Shown here: positions 1 to 7,306 of the stretch, piece by piece
Numbering within the stretch: the first letter of the stretch is position 1
Layout of the letters: the number at the start of each line of letters is the position of its first letter
DNA from: an uncultured Alphaproteobacteria bacterium
GTDB taxonomy: Bacteria; Pseudomonadota; Alphaproteobacteria; HIMB59
Direction of reading: 5' to 3'
Length of the DNA: 45,884 nucleotides
NCBI GenBank assembly: GCA_902595525.1
Contig: CACJQJ010000004.1
Coordinates: forward strand, 1 to 45,884
Position numbers and translations under genes: made by a program
Notes under the pieces: generated by a model
Database searches by the model: none
What the model saw: the letters and a program-made list of their open reading frames with translations, nothing else
Told to the model about the DNA's origin: nothing

Positions 1-119
1 ATTATATCATTTTTTATTCTGTCTAATTCGACAGACACCTCATTATGTTTTTCGGAATTTGCTTGGTTGCTTGATAAGAAAAGGAAAAAAATAACCAAAA
101 TTTTAATTATTTTTTTCAT
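1..119 (-). CDS. cpoB: Tol-Pal system protein CpoB/YbgF, N-terminal part (truncated by window edge)
   Basis: Reading the minus strand from an ATG at 119, the first ~39 residues are visible before the window ends. They form a signal peptide (two lysines, a hydrophobic stretch, then SSNQANS) followed by EKHNEVSVELDRIKNDI, which resembles the start of the N-terminal coiled coil of CpoB. CpoB is a periplasmic partner of TolA and links outer-membrane constriction to septal peptidoglycan synthesis. Position directly after pal is the canonical last gene of the tol-pal operon, and this carries much of the call. The TPR domain lies outside the window. Confidence 0.75.
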   Translation of the reverse strand, partial: MKKIIKILVIFFLFLSSNQANSEKHNEVSVELDRIKNDI

Positions 120-128
120 AGTTGTTTC

Positions 129-151
129 AGGTGCCCTAAAAAAGAGCACCT
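129..151. repeat. Intergenic hairpin between pal and cpoB
   Basis: AGGTGC at 129-134 pairs with GCACCT at 146-151 around an 11-base A/T-rich loop. There is no T-tract on the minus strand after it, so it does not look like a complete intrinsic terminator. It sits 9 bases before the cpoB start and could stabilise upstream mRNA or lower cpoB translation. That role is inference. Confidence 0.4.
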
Positions 152-165
152 TAATGAAATTTTAA

Positions 166-660
166 TTAATTACTTACTATTGTAACGCCGCGTCTATTTT
201 GACTGTAAGCTGTTTCATCAGATCCAATGACTTCTGGTCTTTCTTTACCCCAACTTACATATTCCATTCTATTGGTGTCAATTCCTGCTTGGGCTAGATA
301 AGAGTATACAGAAAATGCTCTTTTATCTCCTAGAGCCAAGTTGTATTCTCGTGTACCTCTTTCATCAGCATGGCCTTCAACAGTTATGTTAGTGCCTGGG
401 TATTGCATTAACCAAGCTGCTTGTGCATCAAGTGTAGCTTGTGCATCAACAGTTAGTTCTGAGCTATCAAATTCAAAGAACACTCTGTCGCCCACGTTAA
501 CAATCAGATCTTCTTGGGTACCAGCTGTAATTTCACCACCTGATGATGAACTCGTACTAGCTGATGCTGCGTCAACGTCTCCACCTTGTTCAGTCTTAGT
601 AGCAGCACATGAAGCAAGGAAAAAACCCGCAACAATAAGCATAAACAATTTTTTTAACAT
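166..660 (-). CDS. pal: Peptidoglycan-associated lipoprotein Pal
   Basis: Outer-membrane lipoprotein that binds peptidoglycan and TolB to hold the envelope together during division. I start it at the ATG at 660, because the following residues are a lipoprotein signal with lipobox LASC (Cys18); a longer reading to 714 only adds an unlikely leader. After a Ser/Gly-rich linker comes an OmpA-like domain with FEFDSSEL, VEGHADERGTREYNLALGDKRA and the end motif SQNRRGV, which carry the diaminopimelate-binding Asp and Arg. About 164 aa, normal for Pal. A GGAG lies upstream of the start, and a TATAGT hexamer at 691-696 (minus) could be a private -10 in the 123-bp gap after tolB. Confidence 0.96.
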   Translation of the reverse strand: MLKKLFMLIVAGFFLASCAATKTEQGGDVDAASASTSSSSGGEITAGTQEDLIVNVGDRVFFEFDSSELTVDAQATLDAQAAWLMQYPGTNITVEGHADERGTREYNLALGDKRAFSVYSYLAQAGIDTNRMEYVSWGKERPEVIGSDETAYSQNRRGVTIVSN

Positions 661-783
661 TATTATAAATCTCCGCGTAAATATATTCTTACTATAGTTA
701 AGGTAAATAAACACTGAATTTTTTGGAAATCAAGATAATTCTTATTTTAAATTAATTATATTTTGTTGATTTCTATGGAATTT

Positions 784-2103
784 TTACAGCAAAGGTGACC
801 AAGCAGGGTCACTACCATCCCTTGGAGTCGGAATAACCCTCTCATTGTATCCAGTAATGTCAATAAAATGAATTGTTACTTCGCCACCAGTGCCATCAAG
901 ATTTGACCTTTTTTGTCTATGAAATATTAAATATCTACCATTTGGTGACCAAGCAGGTGACTCTAAAGCAAAATCCCTTACAATCACCCTTTCATTATTT
1001 CCATTTACATCCATAACACCTATATGGAAATTACCCTGGGTTAACTTGGTAAAAGCTATCAAATCACCTCGTGGAGACCAAACTGGGTTTCCATATACTC
1101 CTCTACCTTTTGAAATCCTTTTTATGTTATCTCCATTTTTATCCATAATAAATAACTGAGGGCTCCCACCACGATCAGAATTAAAAACAATTTTATCTCC
1201 ATCAGGTGAAAAAGAAGGTGATGTATCAATTCCGGAGTCATTTGTTAATCTTGAGCGAGATCGGGTGTTTAAATCCATTAAATAAATCTCAGAATTAGCT
1301 GCATTGTTAGGATCTGAAAAAGACATCACAACACTTTGGCTATCTGGTGAAAATCTAGGTGCAAAAGTCATTCCAGGAAAATCCCCAACAATTTCTCTTT
1401 CACCTGTTTTAAGATTGTAAATATAAACTCTTGGAAGATTATTTTTGTATTCCATGTACGTTATTAATTGTTTATTTGGTGCGAAACGTGGAGTTAGCAC
1501 CATATTTTTTCCATCTGTTAAAAATTGATGACTATCTATATGTCCATCTTGATCCATAATTGCTAATCTTTTTACTCTCTGATCTAAAGGGCCAATTTCT
1601 GAAACATAAACAATTCTTGTATCAAAGTAACCTGTTTCTCCAGTAATCCTCTCGTAAACAATATCGCTTACAGTATGACCTACTCTTCTTATTAAATTTT
1701 CATCGGGTATTGTTAGTTGTAATTTTTCTATCTCTTTTGCATTAAAGACATCATAAAGCCTCATTCTTAGTCTAATCCCTTTGTCATTTTTACTGACATC
1801 TGCACTAAGTAAAAACTGGGCTTTAATTAATTTCCAGTCCTCAAAACGTGGTACTTTTTCAACTAAATTGTCTGATTGAATATAAAGGTCTTCGTTTACA
1901 GTATAAAAAAGTCCCGAATTTGTAAGGTTATTCGAAATAATTTGTCTAAGTGTGTTTCCGTATCTAGCTGTGTCTGAGTCAGCTCCAAAAATTTGAGTTA
2001 TAGCTATGGGAGTAGGCTCAACTTTACCTTGTGCAATGGTTACCTCTAATGCAGCGTTTGCATTAAGTGTAAAAAACAACATTATTAGGATTTTTTTAAT
2101 CAT
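784..2103 (-). CDS. tolB: Tol-Pal system beta-propeller protein TolB
   Basis: Periplasmic 439-aa protein that shuttles between Pal and TolA. It has a signal peptide (cut near NANA-A, residue ~17), an N-terminal alpha/beta domain to about residue 160, then a six-bladed propeller seen as repeated FSPDG / WSPRGD / WSPNGRY motifs (for example APRFSPDSQSVV, SPSFSPDGDKIVF, NPVWSPRGDLIAF, SPAWSPNGRYLIF). It ends with DPAWSPLL, typical for the family. It lies between tolA and pal, in the usual order, and length matches the family (~430). Confidence 0.97.
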   Translation of the reverse strand: MIKKILIMLFFTLNANAALEVTIAQGKVEPTPIAITQIFGADSDTARYGNTLRQIISNNLTNSGLFYTVNEDLYIQSDNLVEKVPRFEDWKLIKAQFLLSADVSKNDKGIRLRMRLYDVFNAKEIEKLQLTIPDENLIRRVGHTVSDIVYERITGETGYFDTRIVYVSEIGPLDQRVKRLAIMDQDGHIDSHQFLTDGKNMVLTPRFAPNKQLITYMEYKNNLPRVYIYNLKTGEREIVGDFPGMTFAPRFSPDSQSVVMSFSDPNNAANSEIYLMDLNTRSRSRLTNDSGIDTSPSFSPDGDKIVFNSDRGGSPQLFIMDKNGDNIKRISKGRGVYGNPVWSPRGDLIAFTKLTQGNFHIGVMDVNGNNERVIVRDFALESPAWSPNGRYLIFHRQKRSNLDGTGGEVTIHFIDITGYNERVIPTPRDGSDPAWSPLL

Positions 2104-2147
2104 AAGAATATTTGTAGCAGATTAATCAATTATTATCTAAAATTTTA

Positions 2148-3152
2148 TTAATCAAACATCCAGCTGAAATCAAAAGTAAAGTTAATTTCTTTCCACTGTT
2201 CATATTTATCTGCAGGTAATAAAAGAGGGCTACAATCTGGATTATTTACTGCTCTCATCGCAGCTTCAGCAGCAGTTCTAAATGATGGATCAATTAATTT
2301 CTCTTTATTGACTACTTTAGAACTTTTTACAGTTCGATCAGGGTTAACTTCAATGTAAATAATAGGTTTTATTTCTTTTAAATTTGCGACACCAACATTA
2401 AGATTTAAACAACCATGTAATTGTTGCCTTAATAAATCAATTTCTGAAATAGTCATCGTTGGTCCAACTTTTTCTGTGAAAACTTCCTCTTGTTTGACTT
2501 CGGATGCTTCCTGCTCTTTTTTAAATTCTTTATCTTGATTTTCTAGATCTTTTAGAACAGTACTAACATTGAAAGTTTTCTTTACAGGCTTTTTCTTAAC
2601 AACAATCTCAATATCTTTTTTGGGTTTAGGTATTTCTTTAGGTTCAGGTTTTTGTTTTAATTTAATCTCAAAATCATTTTCTACAGGTGGCGGTGTTTCC
2701 TCTTCAGGTTTTTTAATTTCAGGTTTTACTTTCTCTTCAATGATAAATTCATTCGTTTTATCTGCAGAGTTATCAACTAATACTTCTTCATTAGTATCCT
2801 GAATTATTGGATCAATTGAATCTTGAGACGCTATTTCTTTTATATCTGGTTCAATAGCCTCAGTTTCATTCTGTTTTGGAGTCTCTTCTTGAAATGTCGG
2901 AACAATTTCATTTATCTCCTCCACAAATTCAGGTGCAGCTGTCTCTTCTTCAATAATAAACATTTCAACTGGTAAAATCATTGGAATATCACTGATTTTT
3001 TTTTCAAAAGTAAAATTTATCATTGGTATCAAAATTAGTAGGTGTAATAGAAAAGAGAATATTTGAAAATAAAAATCACTTTTTTTGTAACTAAAATTTT
3101 CAATGAATAAGATTAAGTTTCTAAAAGGGTTAAATATTGAAATAGTAGACAC
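2148..3152 (-). CDS. tolA: Cell envelope integrity protein TolA (GTG start)
   Basis: Inner-membrane protein that spans the periplasm and transmits TolQR energy to TolB/Pal. The start is GTG, abutting the tolR stop with no gap, so it is probably translated by coupling. Residues ~28-50 form the single membrane helix. The middle (about 65-215) is rich in Pro, Glu and Lys (PKPEPKEIPKPKK-like), more like the TonB spacer than the Ala-rich helical domain II of E. coli TolA. The C-terminal ~100 residues hold the TolA-III fold signature: a Cys-containing LRQQLHGCLNLN, then PIIYIEVNPDRTVKSSKVV and AAEAAMRAVNNPDCSPL. 334 aa. Confidence 0.9.
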   Translation of the reverse strand: MSTISIFNPFRNLILFIENFSYKKSDFYFQIFSFLLHLLILIPMINFTFEKKISDIPMILPVEMFIIEEETAAPEFVEEINEIVPTFQEETPKQNETEAIEPDIKEIASQDSIDPIIQDTNEEVLVDNSADKTNEFIIEEKVKPEIKKPEEETPPPVENDFEIKLKQKPEPKEIPKPKKDIEIVVKKKPVKKTFNVSTVLKDLENQDKEFKKEQEASEVKQEEVFTEKVGPTMTISEIDLLRQQLHGCLNLNVGVANLKEIKPIIYIEVNPDRTVKSSKVVNKEKLIDPSFRTAAEAAMRAVNNPDCSPLLLPADKYEQWKEINFTFDFSWMFD

Positions 3153-3548
3153 TTAACTTGGTTTTTTTGTTACAAGAGCAATTTTTAAAAAACCAGATGT
3201 GTTAAGAGCACCAAGAACCTTCATTACTTCTCCGTAATTAATTGTGGTATCAGCTCTTAAAAAAATTCTTATGTCAGTATTTGAGCCTGCAATAGTTTTA
3301 ACTTTCAATATTAACTCATCAAAAGGTATTAATTCTTCACCTAAGTAAATTTCATTATTTTCATTAATTGAGATTTCAAGTGGTTCCTTTTGTGCATCTA
3401 AAGAATTAGCCTCAACTTTTGGCAAATTAACTGGAACACCCACAGTTAGAAGAGGAGCTGTGACCATAAACACAATAAGTAAAACCAACATAACATCAAC
3501 CATCGGAGTAACATTTATATTAGAAACAGGTCGATGTTTTTTTCTCAT
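3153..3548 (-). CDS. tolR: Tol system proton-channel protein TolR
   Basis: Member of the ExbD/TolR family: a short cytoplasmic N-terminus (MRKKHRPVSNINVTPMVDVML), one membrane helix at about residues 17-37 with the proton-carrying Asp in PMVDVM, and a periplasmic domain. 131 aa, normal for the family. It follows tolQ by 4 bp. TolQ and TolR together form the proton-driven motor that energises TolA. Confidence 0.96.
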   Translation of the reverse strand: MRKKHRPVSNINVTPMVDVMLVLLIVFMVTAPLLTVGVPVNLPKVEANSLDAQKEPLEISINENNEIYLGEELIPFDELILKVKTIAGSNTDIRIFLRADTTINYGEVMKVLGALNTSGFLKIALVTKKPS

Positions 3549-3552
3549 ACAA

Positions 3553-4251
3553 TTATTTAACTTGGCGTGAAATTATATTGACTAAGTCCTTCCCAAAACT
3601 TTCAGCCTCTGACAAATAGTTATCAATTTTAGAAGTTATGAGGTTATAGTAAGCGGTTGAGGGGATAGCAACAAAAAGGCCCAAAGCAGTTACAAATAAA
3701 GCCTCTGCTATACCAGGTGCAACTACCGCGAGATTAGTATTTTGAGCAATTGCTATTGCCTGAAAACTATTCATAATTCCCCAAACTGTTCCAAATAATC
3801 CAATAAAAGGTGCTACGGATCCTGAGGAAGCCAAAAAAGACAATCCTTTATTTAAATTTGTGTCTTCAACAGCAATACTTAAATCAAGAGAGGTATAAAG
3901 TCTTTGAATGAAAGCTGAGTCTATTTTATTTTTCTGAATTCGAGATTTTTCATATTCATTCATAATATTTCTAAATATATTTGAGAAACTTTCTTGATCA
4001 AATTCGTCAATTTGTTTGTATAGTTCATCTAAGGACACCCCAGACCAAAAATGGTTTTCAAATTTTTTTGATATTTTCTTAAGTTTATTTATTAAAAAAA
4101 TTTTTTGAATGATTGTCTTCCAAGATTGAATTGAAAAAATCACTAGCAATATTATTACAAATTTTACAACCCAGTCAGATTTTAGAAACATTCCAATCAT
4201 TGAGAAATCTACCGAACCTTCAAGGGATGCTAAGTTGACTACTTCTTCCAT
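3553..4251 (-). CDS. tolQ: Tol system motor protein TolQ
   Basis: MotA/TolQ/ExbB-family membrane protein, 232 aa, with three membrane segments (about residues 28-45, 140-165, 175-200). The conserved GLFGTVWGIMNSF in TM2 and PGIAEALFVTALGLFVAIPSTAYYN in TM3 are diagnostic. It starts 3 bp after the stop of a small putative nuclease gene rather than after ybgC, which is the common neighbour in other proteobacteria. Confidence 0.97.
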   Translation of the reverse strand: MEEVVNLASLEGSVDFSMIGMFLKSDWVVKFVIILLVIFSIQSWKTIIQKIFLINKLKKISKKFENHFWSGVSLDELYKQIDEFDQESFSNIFRNIMNEYEKSRIQKNKIDSAFIQRLYTSLDLSIAVEDTNLNKGLSFLASSGSVAPFIGLFGTVWGIMNSFQAIAIAQNTNLAVVAPGIAEALFVTALGLFVAIPSTAYYNLITSKIDNYLSEAESFGKDLVNIISRQVK

Positions 4252-4254
4252 TAA

Positions 4255-4581
4255 TTATTCTTCATCAATCATATTTTTATCTTTAAGTTCTTTAGAGACT
4301 TTCTCAAAATCATCTGAATGTACCATTATCCAAAAACCAGGTCTATTTTTTTCACATAATGCAATGACTGGGGTCTTTTTTTCCTTATCTGCTAAAGATT
4401 TTGTATCATCCCATAATTTAATAGCTGTATGTTTAGCTCTTAATTTACACTCAACGAATAAATTATCGTGAATTACATCTGAATGAGTAACTTTTGAATT
4501 AATCCCACTAAGGGCATTTCTCATACCTCCAAAAAACTTTGCTACAAGTCTTTCCCTATTTTTCCAAGCTTTATCAGGCAT
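4255..4581 (-). CDS. Small putative PD-(D/E)XK-like nuclease/resolvase-fold protein
   Basis: 108 aa, not recognised with certainty. The visible pattern is a basic N-terminus (AWKNRERLVAKFFGG), then SDVIHDNLFVECKLR, which reads as a possible D-x(n)-E-x-K metal site (Asp and Glu-Cys-Lys). A strand follows (TPVIALCEKNRPGFWIMV) and an acidic tail. This layout resembles small Holliday-junction-resolvase-like or VRR-NUC-like nucleases. It overlaps the end of yebC by 8 bp and precedes tolQ by 3 bp, so it is co-transcribed. YebC often neighbours ruvC, so a resolvase-type enzyme here would make sense, but that is inference. Confidence 0.6.
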   Translation of the reverse strand: MPDKAWKNRERLVAKFFGGMRNALSGINSKVTHSDVIHDNLFVECKLRAKHTAIKLWDDTKSLADKEKKTPVIALCEKNRPGFWIMVHSDDFEKVSKELKDKNMIDEE

Positions 4582-5314
4582 TATTAACCTCTAGAAGTTC
4601 ACTATCAAAATCAAGATTTGAGAAACAATTTTGAACATCATCGTTATCCTCTAACTCTTCATTTAATCTAATAAGCTTGTCAAGATCTTCCTTTTTTTCA
4701 ATTTTTACAGTTAAATTTGGCTTCCAAATAATATTTGCACTTTCAATATCAAAATTTTTGTCTACTAGTATTTTTTCAAAAGATGCTAATTCCTCAAAGG
4801 AAGAATAAAGATATGTTACATCGTCATCTGTATTGTAATCCTCTAAACCATGGTCAAGTAAATCCTCCAGTGCACTATCATCTATTTGTTTTTTGATTTG
4901 TATTTCTCCTACTTTATTAAAATTAAAACTCACACTTCCTGTCTCCCCCAAATTCCCCCCATTCTTTGAAAAAATAGATCTAATTTCTGAAGCTGTTCTA
5001 TTTTTATTATCTGTTAAGGCCTCAACTATAAAAGCTGTTCCAAATGGACCATATCCCTCATAGCGAACTTCTAAATAATCAGAAGCTTCAGTATTATTTT
5101 TATTAATAGCTCTATCTACATTATCCTTTGGCATATTTACACTTCGAGCATTTGTTATTGCTAGTCTCAATCTTGGATTAGACTCTGGGTCAGTTCCTCC
5201 AATCTTCACGGCTATTTGAATTTCTCTTCCTATTTTTGCAAATTGTTTTGCCCTTTTTTTGTCTTGAGCACCTTTACGATATTGAATATTTTTAAATTTT
5301 GAATGTCCTGCCAT
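4574..5314 (-). CDS. yebC: YebC/PmpR family protein
   Basis: Starts MAGHSKFKNIQYRKGAQDKKRAKQF, the near-invariant YebC N-terminus, and continues with GGTDPESNPRLRLAITNARSVNMPKDNVDRAI and EVRYEGYGPFGTAFIVEALTDNKNRT. 246 aa, full length. Family members were described as transcriptional regulators, and more recently some as factors that relieve ribosome stalling at proline-rich stretches. The proline-rich TolA spacer encoded downstream would be a fitting client, but nothing in the sequence proves this. Confidence 0.96.
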   Translation of the reverse strand: MAGHSKFKNIQYRKGAQDKKRAKQFAKIGREIQIAVKIGGTDPESNPRLRLAITNARSVNMPKDNVDRAINKNNTEASDYLEVRYEGYGPFGTAFIVEALTDNKNRTASEIRSIFSKNGGNLGETGSVSFNFNKVGEIQIKKQIDDSALEDLLDHGLEDYNTDDDVTYLYSSFEELASFEKILVDKNFDIESANIIWKPNLTVKIEKKEDLDKLIRLNEELEDNDDVQNCFSNLDFDSELLEVNNA

Positions 5315-5317
5315 GAG

Positions 5318-6133
5318 CTAAGATAATAAATTACTATCCAAAACGCCACCTATTTGAATAGATTGAATTGAATTCTTGTCCCCCTCTTTTGTAGTTATAA
5401 CTGCTCCAGAAATAGTGGCTAAACCCTCTGCGGGTTCTAATCTATGTGAGTTCGATCCGGTTCTCATTCTTTTGATAGCGTTTTCTTTTTTCATACCAAT
5501 AACAGAATTATAATCTCCTGTCATGCCAATATCAGTTTGAAAACAAGTGCCTTTTTCTAATACCCTTGCGTCTGAGGTTGGAATATGAACATGAGTCCCA
5601 TATATAGCTGTAAATTTTCCATCATAATTTTGAGCTATACCATTTTTTTCAGATGTCACCTCAGCATGTACCTCTAAAAATGAATAATCTATTTTATGGT
5701 CATTAATTATAGATAAAAGTTGTGTATCAATAGAATGAAAAGGGTTACTTAAAGGAAGGTCAATGAATGTTTGACCATGAACTTGGCTTACCAATATTCT
5801 TTTTCCATTTTTATGAGTAAAAATTTTAAATCCTCTACCAGGAGATCCAACTTCGAAATTTAAAGGTCTGATAATATTATGATCTGGATTTTGATCCATA
5901 TATTCTATGATCTCTTTTTGTTTCCAAGCATGATTTCCTAAAGTGATAGCGTCAGCCCCCCAACTTATAAGCTCTTCGTAAATTTTTCCTGTAAGTCCAT
6001 AACCACCAGCTGAATTTTCAGCGTTAATTATTGTAAAGCTAATTTTGAATTGATCTTGAATCTTTTTTAAATTTTCTTTTAGAGCTGTTCTACCTGTTCT
6101 ACCAACAACATCTCCTATCACTAAAAAATTCAT
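5318..6133 (-). CDS. ymdB: YmdB family metallophosphoesterase (TIGR00282 type)
   Basis: Calcineurin-like phosphoesterase, described in Bacillus YmdB as a 2',3'-cyclic nucleotide phosphodiesterase. I start at the ATG at 6133, overlapping the previous stop as ATGA; a longer reading to 6160 only adds nine residues before the first beta strand. Motifs in order: MNFLVIGDVVGRTGR (metal Asp), NAENSAGGYGLTGK, TLGNHAWKQKE, VHGQTF, FLEVHAEVTSEKNG, GTHVHIPTSDARVL and TDIGMTGDYNSVIGM. About 271 aa, family length. It is often found beside the 5-FCL and YebC genes in alphaproteobacteria. Confidence 0.92.
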   Translation of the reverse strand: MNFLVIGDVVGRTGRTALKENLKKIQDQFKISFTIINAENSAGGYGLTGKIYEELISWGADAITLGNHAWKQKEIIEYMDQNPDHNIIRPLNFEVGSPGRGFKIFTHKNGKRILVSQVHGQTFIDLPLSNPFHSIDTQLLSIINDHKIDYSFLEVHAEVTSEKNGIAQNYDGKFTAIYGTHVHIPTSDARVLEKGTCFQTDIGMTGDYNSVIGMKKENAIKRMRTGSNSHRLEPAEGLATISGAVITTKEGDKNSIQSIQIGGVLDSNLLS

Positions 6134-6693
6134 AAAGAATAGATTTTTTGTTCTGAACAAATATAATCTACTTTTTGGTCAAAACTCTCCTGAAAATTGT
6201 AGTTGGTTTTTTGAATTTCAAAAGCAGCTAAAATAGTTTTTAAATTTCCTTTTTTTTTCAATTCTTCAATAGTTCTATCAAAAAAACCTCCTCCATAGCC
6301 TACCCTAAAACCTTTTTCATTAAATGCAGAGCATGATGCTATAATTATATCAGGATCTAATGTCTTTTCACCCTTAGGTTCCATAATACCGCCAAAACCT
6401 CTCTCCAAATTTGGACTATGAGGGTTATATTCAAAGTACTTTAAAGAGGATCCTTTTGATATTACTTTGGGAAGTGAACATTTGATATTTTTATTTATTA
6501 AATCATCAGAAATTCTCAATACATCTACCTCATTTTTATATGGATAAAATAAGCCAACAGAACTATTTGGATTAATTTTTTCAATTAAATCTATTATTTT
6601 TGAATTTATTTTATTGGAAAAAATATCTAAATCAGAAGTGCTTAGTTGCATTCTTAGTTCCAGATGATGTTTTCGAATTTGTTTTTTATTCAA
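6130..6693 (-). CDS. fau1: 5-formyltetrahydrofolate cyclo-ligase (TTG start)
   Basis: Converts 5-formyl-THF to 5,10-methenyl-THF with ATP, returning a stored folate to the one-carbon pool. 187 aa. Motifs: N-terminal KKQIRKHHLELRMQLS, VGLFYPYKNEVDV, GFGGIMEPKGEK, and the ATP/Mg site FRVGYGGGFFDRTIEELK. The only sensible start is TTG at 6693, 8 bp inside zapA. The overlap leaves no space for a 6S RNA gene, which in many proteobacteria lies between zapA and this gene. Confidence 0.93.
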   Translation of the reverse strand: MNKKQIRKHHLELRMQLSTSDLDIFSNKINSKIIDLIEKINPNSSVGLFYPYKNEVDVLRISDDLINKNIKCSLPKVISKGSSLKYFEYNPHSPNLERGFGGIMEPKGEKTLDPDIIIASCSAFNEKGFRVGYGGGFFDRTIEELKKKGNLKTILAAFEIQKTNYNFQESFDQKVDYICSEQKIYSL

Positions 6694-7018
6694 TAATTAT
6701 ATTATCATTTAGTTTTTTGAAAATTTGCTCAATGTCAGATTTTAGATGATTATTCTCATTCTGTAATTCTTGAATACGGCTCTCATAAAATAATTTCTTA
6801 TTTAAAGAATCTTGTAATATTTTTTCTTTTTTCAAAACATCTTCCATGGATTTTAGATAGGCAATAAGTGTAGATGTTAAAAAAGGCACATTCTCTTTCT
6901 TCTCATCATCTATGAGTTTACTAATTGAAGAAGCAATCTCTTTTACAGTTTCAACATTATCATCGGAACATTGTATTTTCAGTGGTCTTCCTCCGATTGT
7001 TAGAGTTAAATTAGCCAT
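6686..7018 (-). CDS. zapA: Cell division protein ZapA
   Basis: 110 aa. The N-terminal domain MANLTLTIGGRPLKIQCSDDNVETVKEIASSISK is the ZapA fold, followed by a long C-terminal coiled coil (residues ~50-105). ZapA cross-links FtsZ filaments at the Z-ring. Its start overlaps the end of the upstream coiled-coil gene by 8 bp, so the two are translationally linked. Confidence 0.9.
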   Translation of the reverse strand: MANLTLTIGGRPLKIQCSDDNVETVKEIASSISKLIDDEKKENVPFLTSTLIAYLKSMEDVLKKEKILQDSLNKKLFYESRIQELQNENNHLKSDIEQIFKKLNDNIIIE

Positions 7019-7271
7019 CTATATCTATTGAACCCAGTAATTCCTCAATTTTATTAGTTGCTTGATCAATAAGTTGAGATTTTTCAGATAACTCAAGTTT
7101 GTTATTTTCTAATTCGGTTACTAATTCTGACTCTCTTTTTTCTAAGTATTCTATCTTGGCTTTTAATTCTTGTTTCTCATTTATTAGTTCTTGGTTATTA
7201 ATTTTATAATTCTGAAGTTTTGATGCAATTTGCTCAATTTTTTGAAGTATTTGTTGTTGAAATTCGTTCAT
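7011..7271 (-). CDS. Short coiled-coil protein, ZapA partner candidate (DUF4164/ZapB-like)
   Basis: 86 aa, almost entirely heptad-like coiled coil (ILQKIEQIASKLQ, ELINEKQELKAKIEYLEKRESELVTELENNKLEL), acidic, with a short GSIDIDG tail. No enzyme motif. Genes of this kind sit just upstream of zapA in many alphaproteobacteria (DUF4164 in rhizobia), and ZapB, also a pure coiled coil, binds ZapA in E. coli. A divisome role is therefore likely from context, but the family name is a guess. It is the first gene of the minus-strand operon, only 35 bp from the divergent transketolase start. Confidence 0.72.
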   Translation of the reverse strand: MNEFQQQILQKIEQIASKLQNYKINNQELINEKQELKAKIEYLEKRESELVTELENNKLELSEKSQLIDQATNKIEELLGSIDIDG

Positions 7272-7306
7272 ACTTTAATTATTAGTTATTAAGAAAAGTT
7301 ATTCCA

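Noticed and set aside
341..697. Plus-strand open frame over pal
   Set aside because: Shadow of the Pal coding region; Pal motifs and lipobox are on the minus strand.
2569..2802. Open frame on the plus strand inside tolA
   Set aside because: It mirrors the biased Pro/Glu/Lys codons of TolA on the other strand; no ribosome site or known domain.
4255..4581. Restriction or other defence nuclease
   Set aside because: It lies alone inside a housekeeping operon with no methylase or defence partner; a DNA-processing role is more likely.
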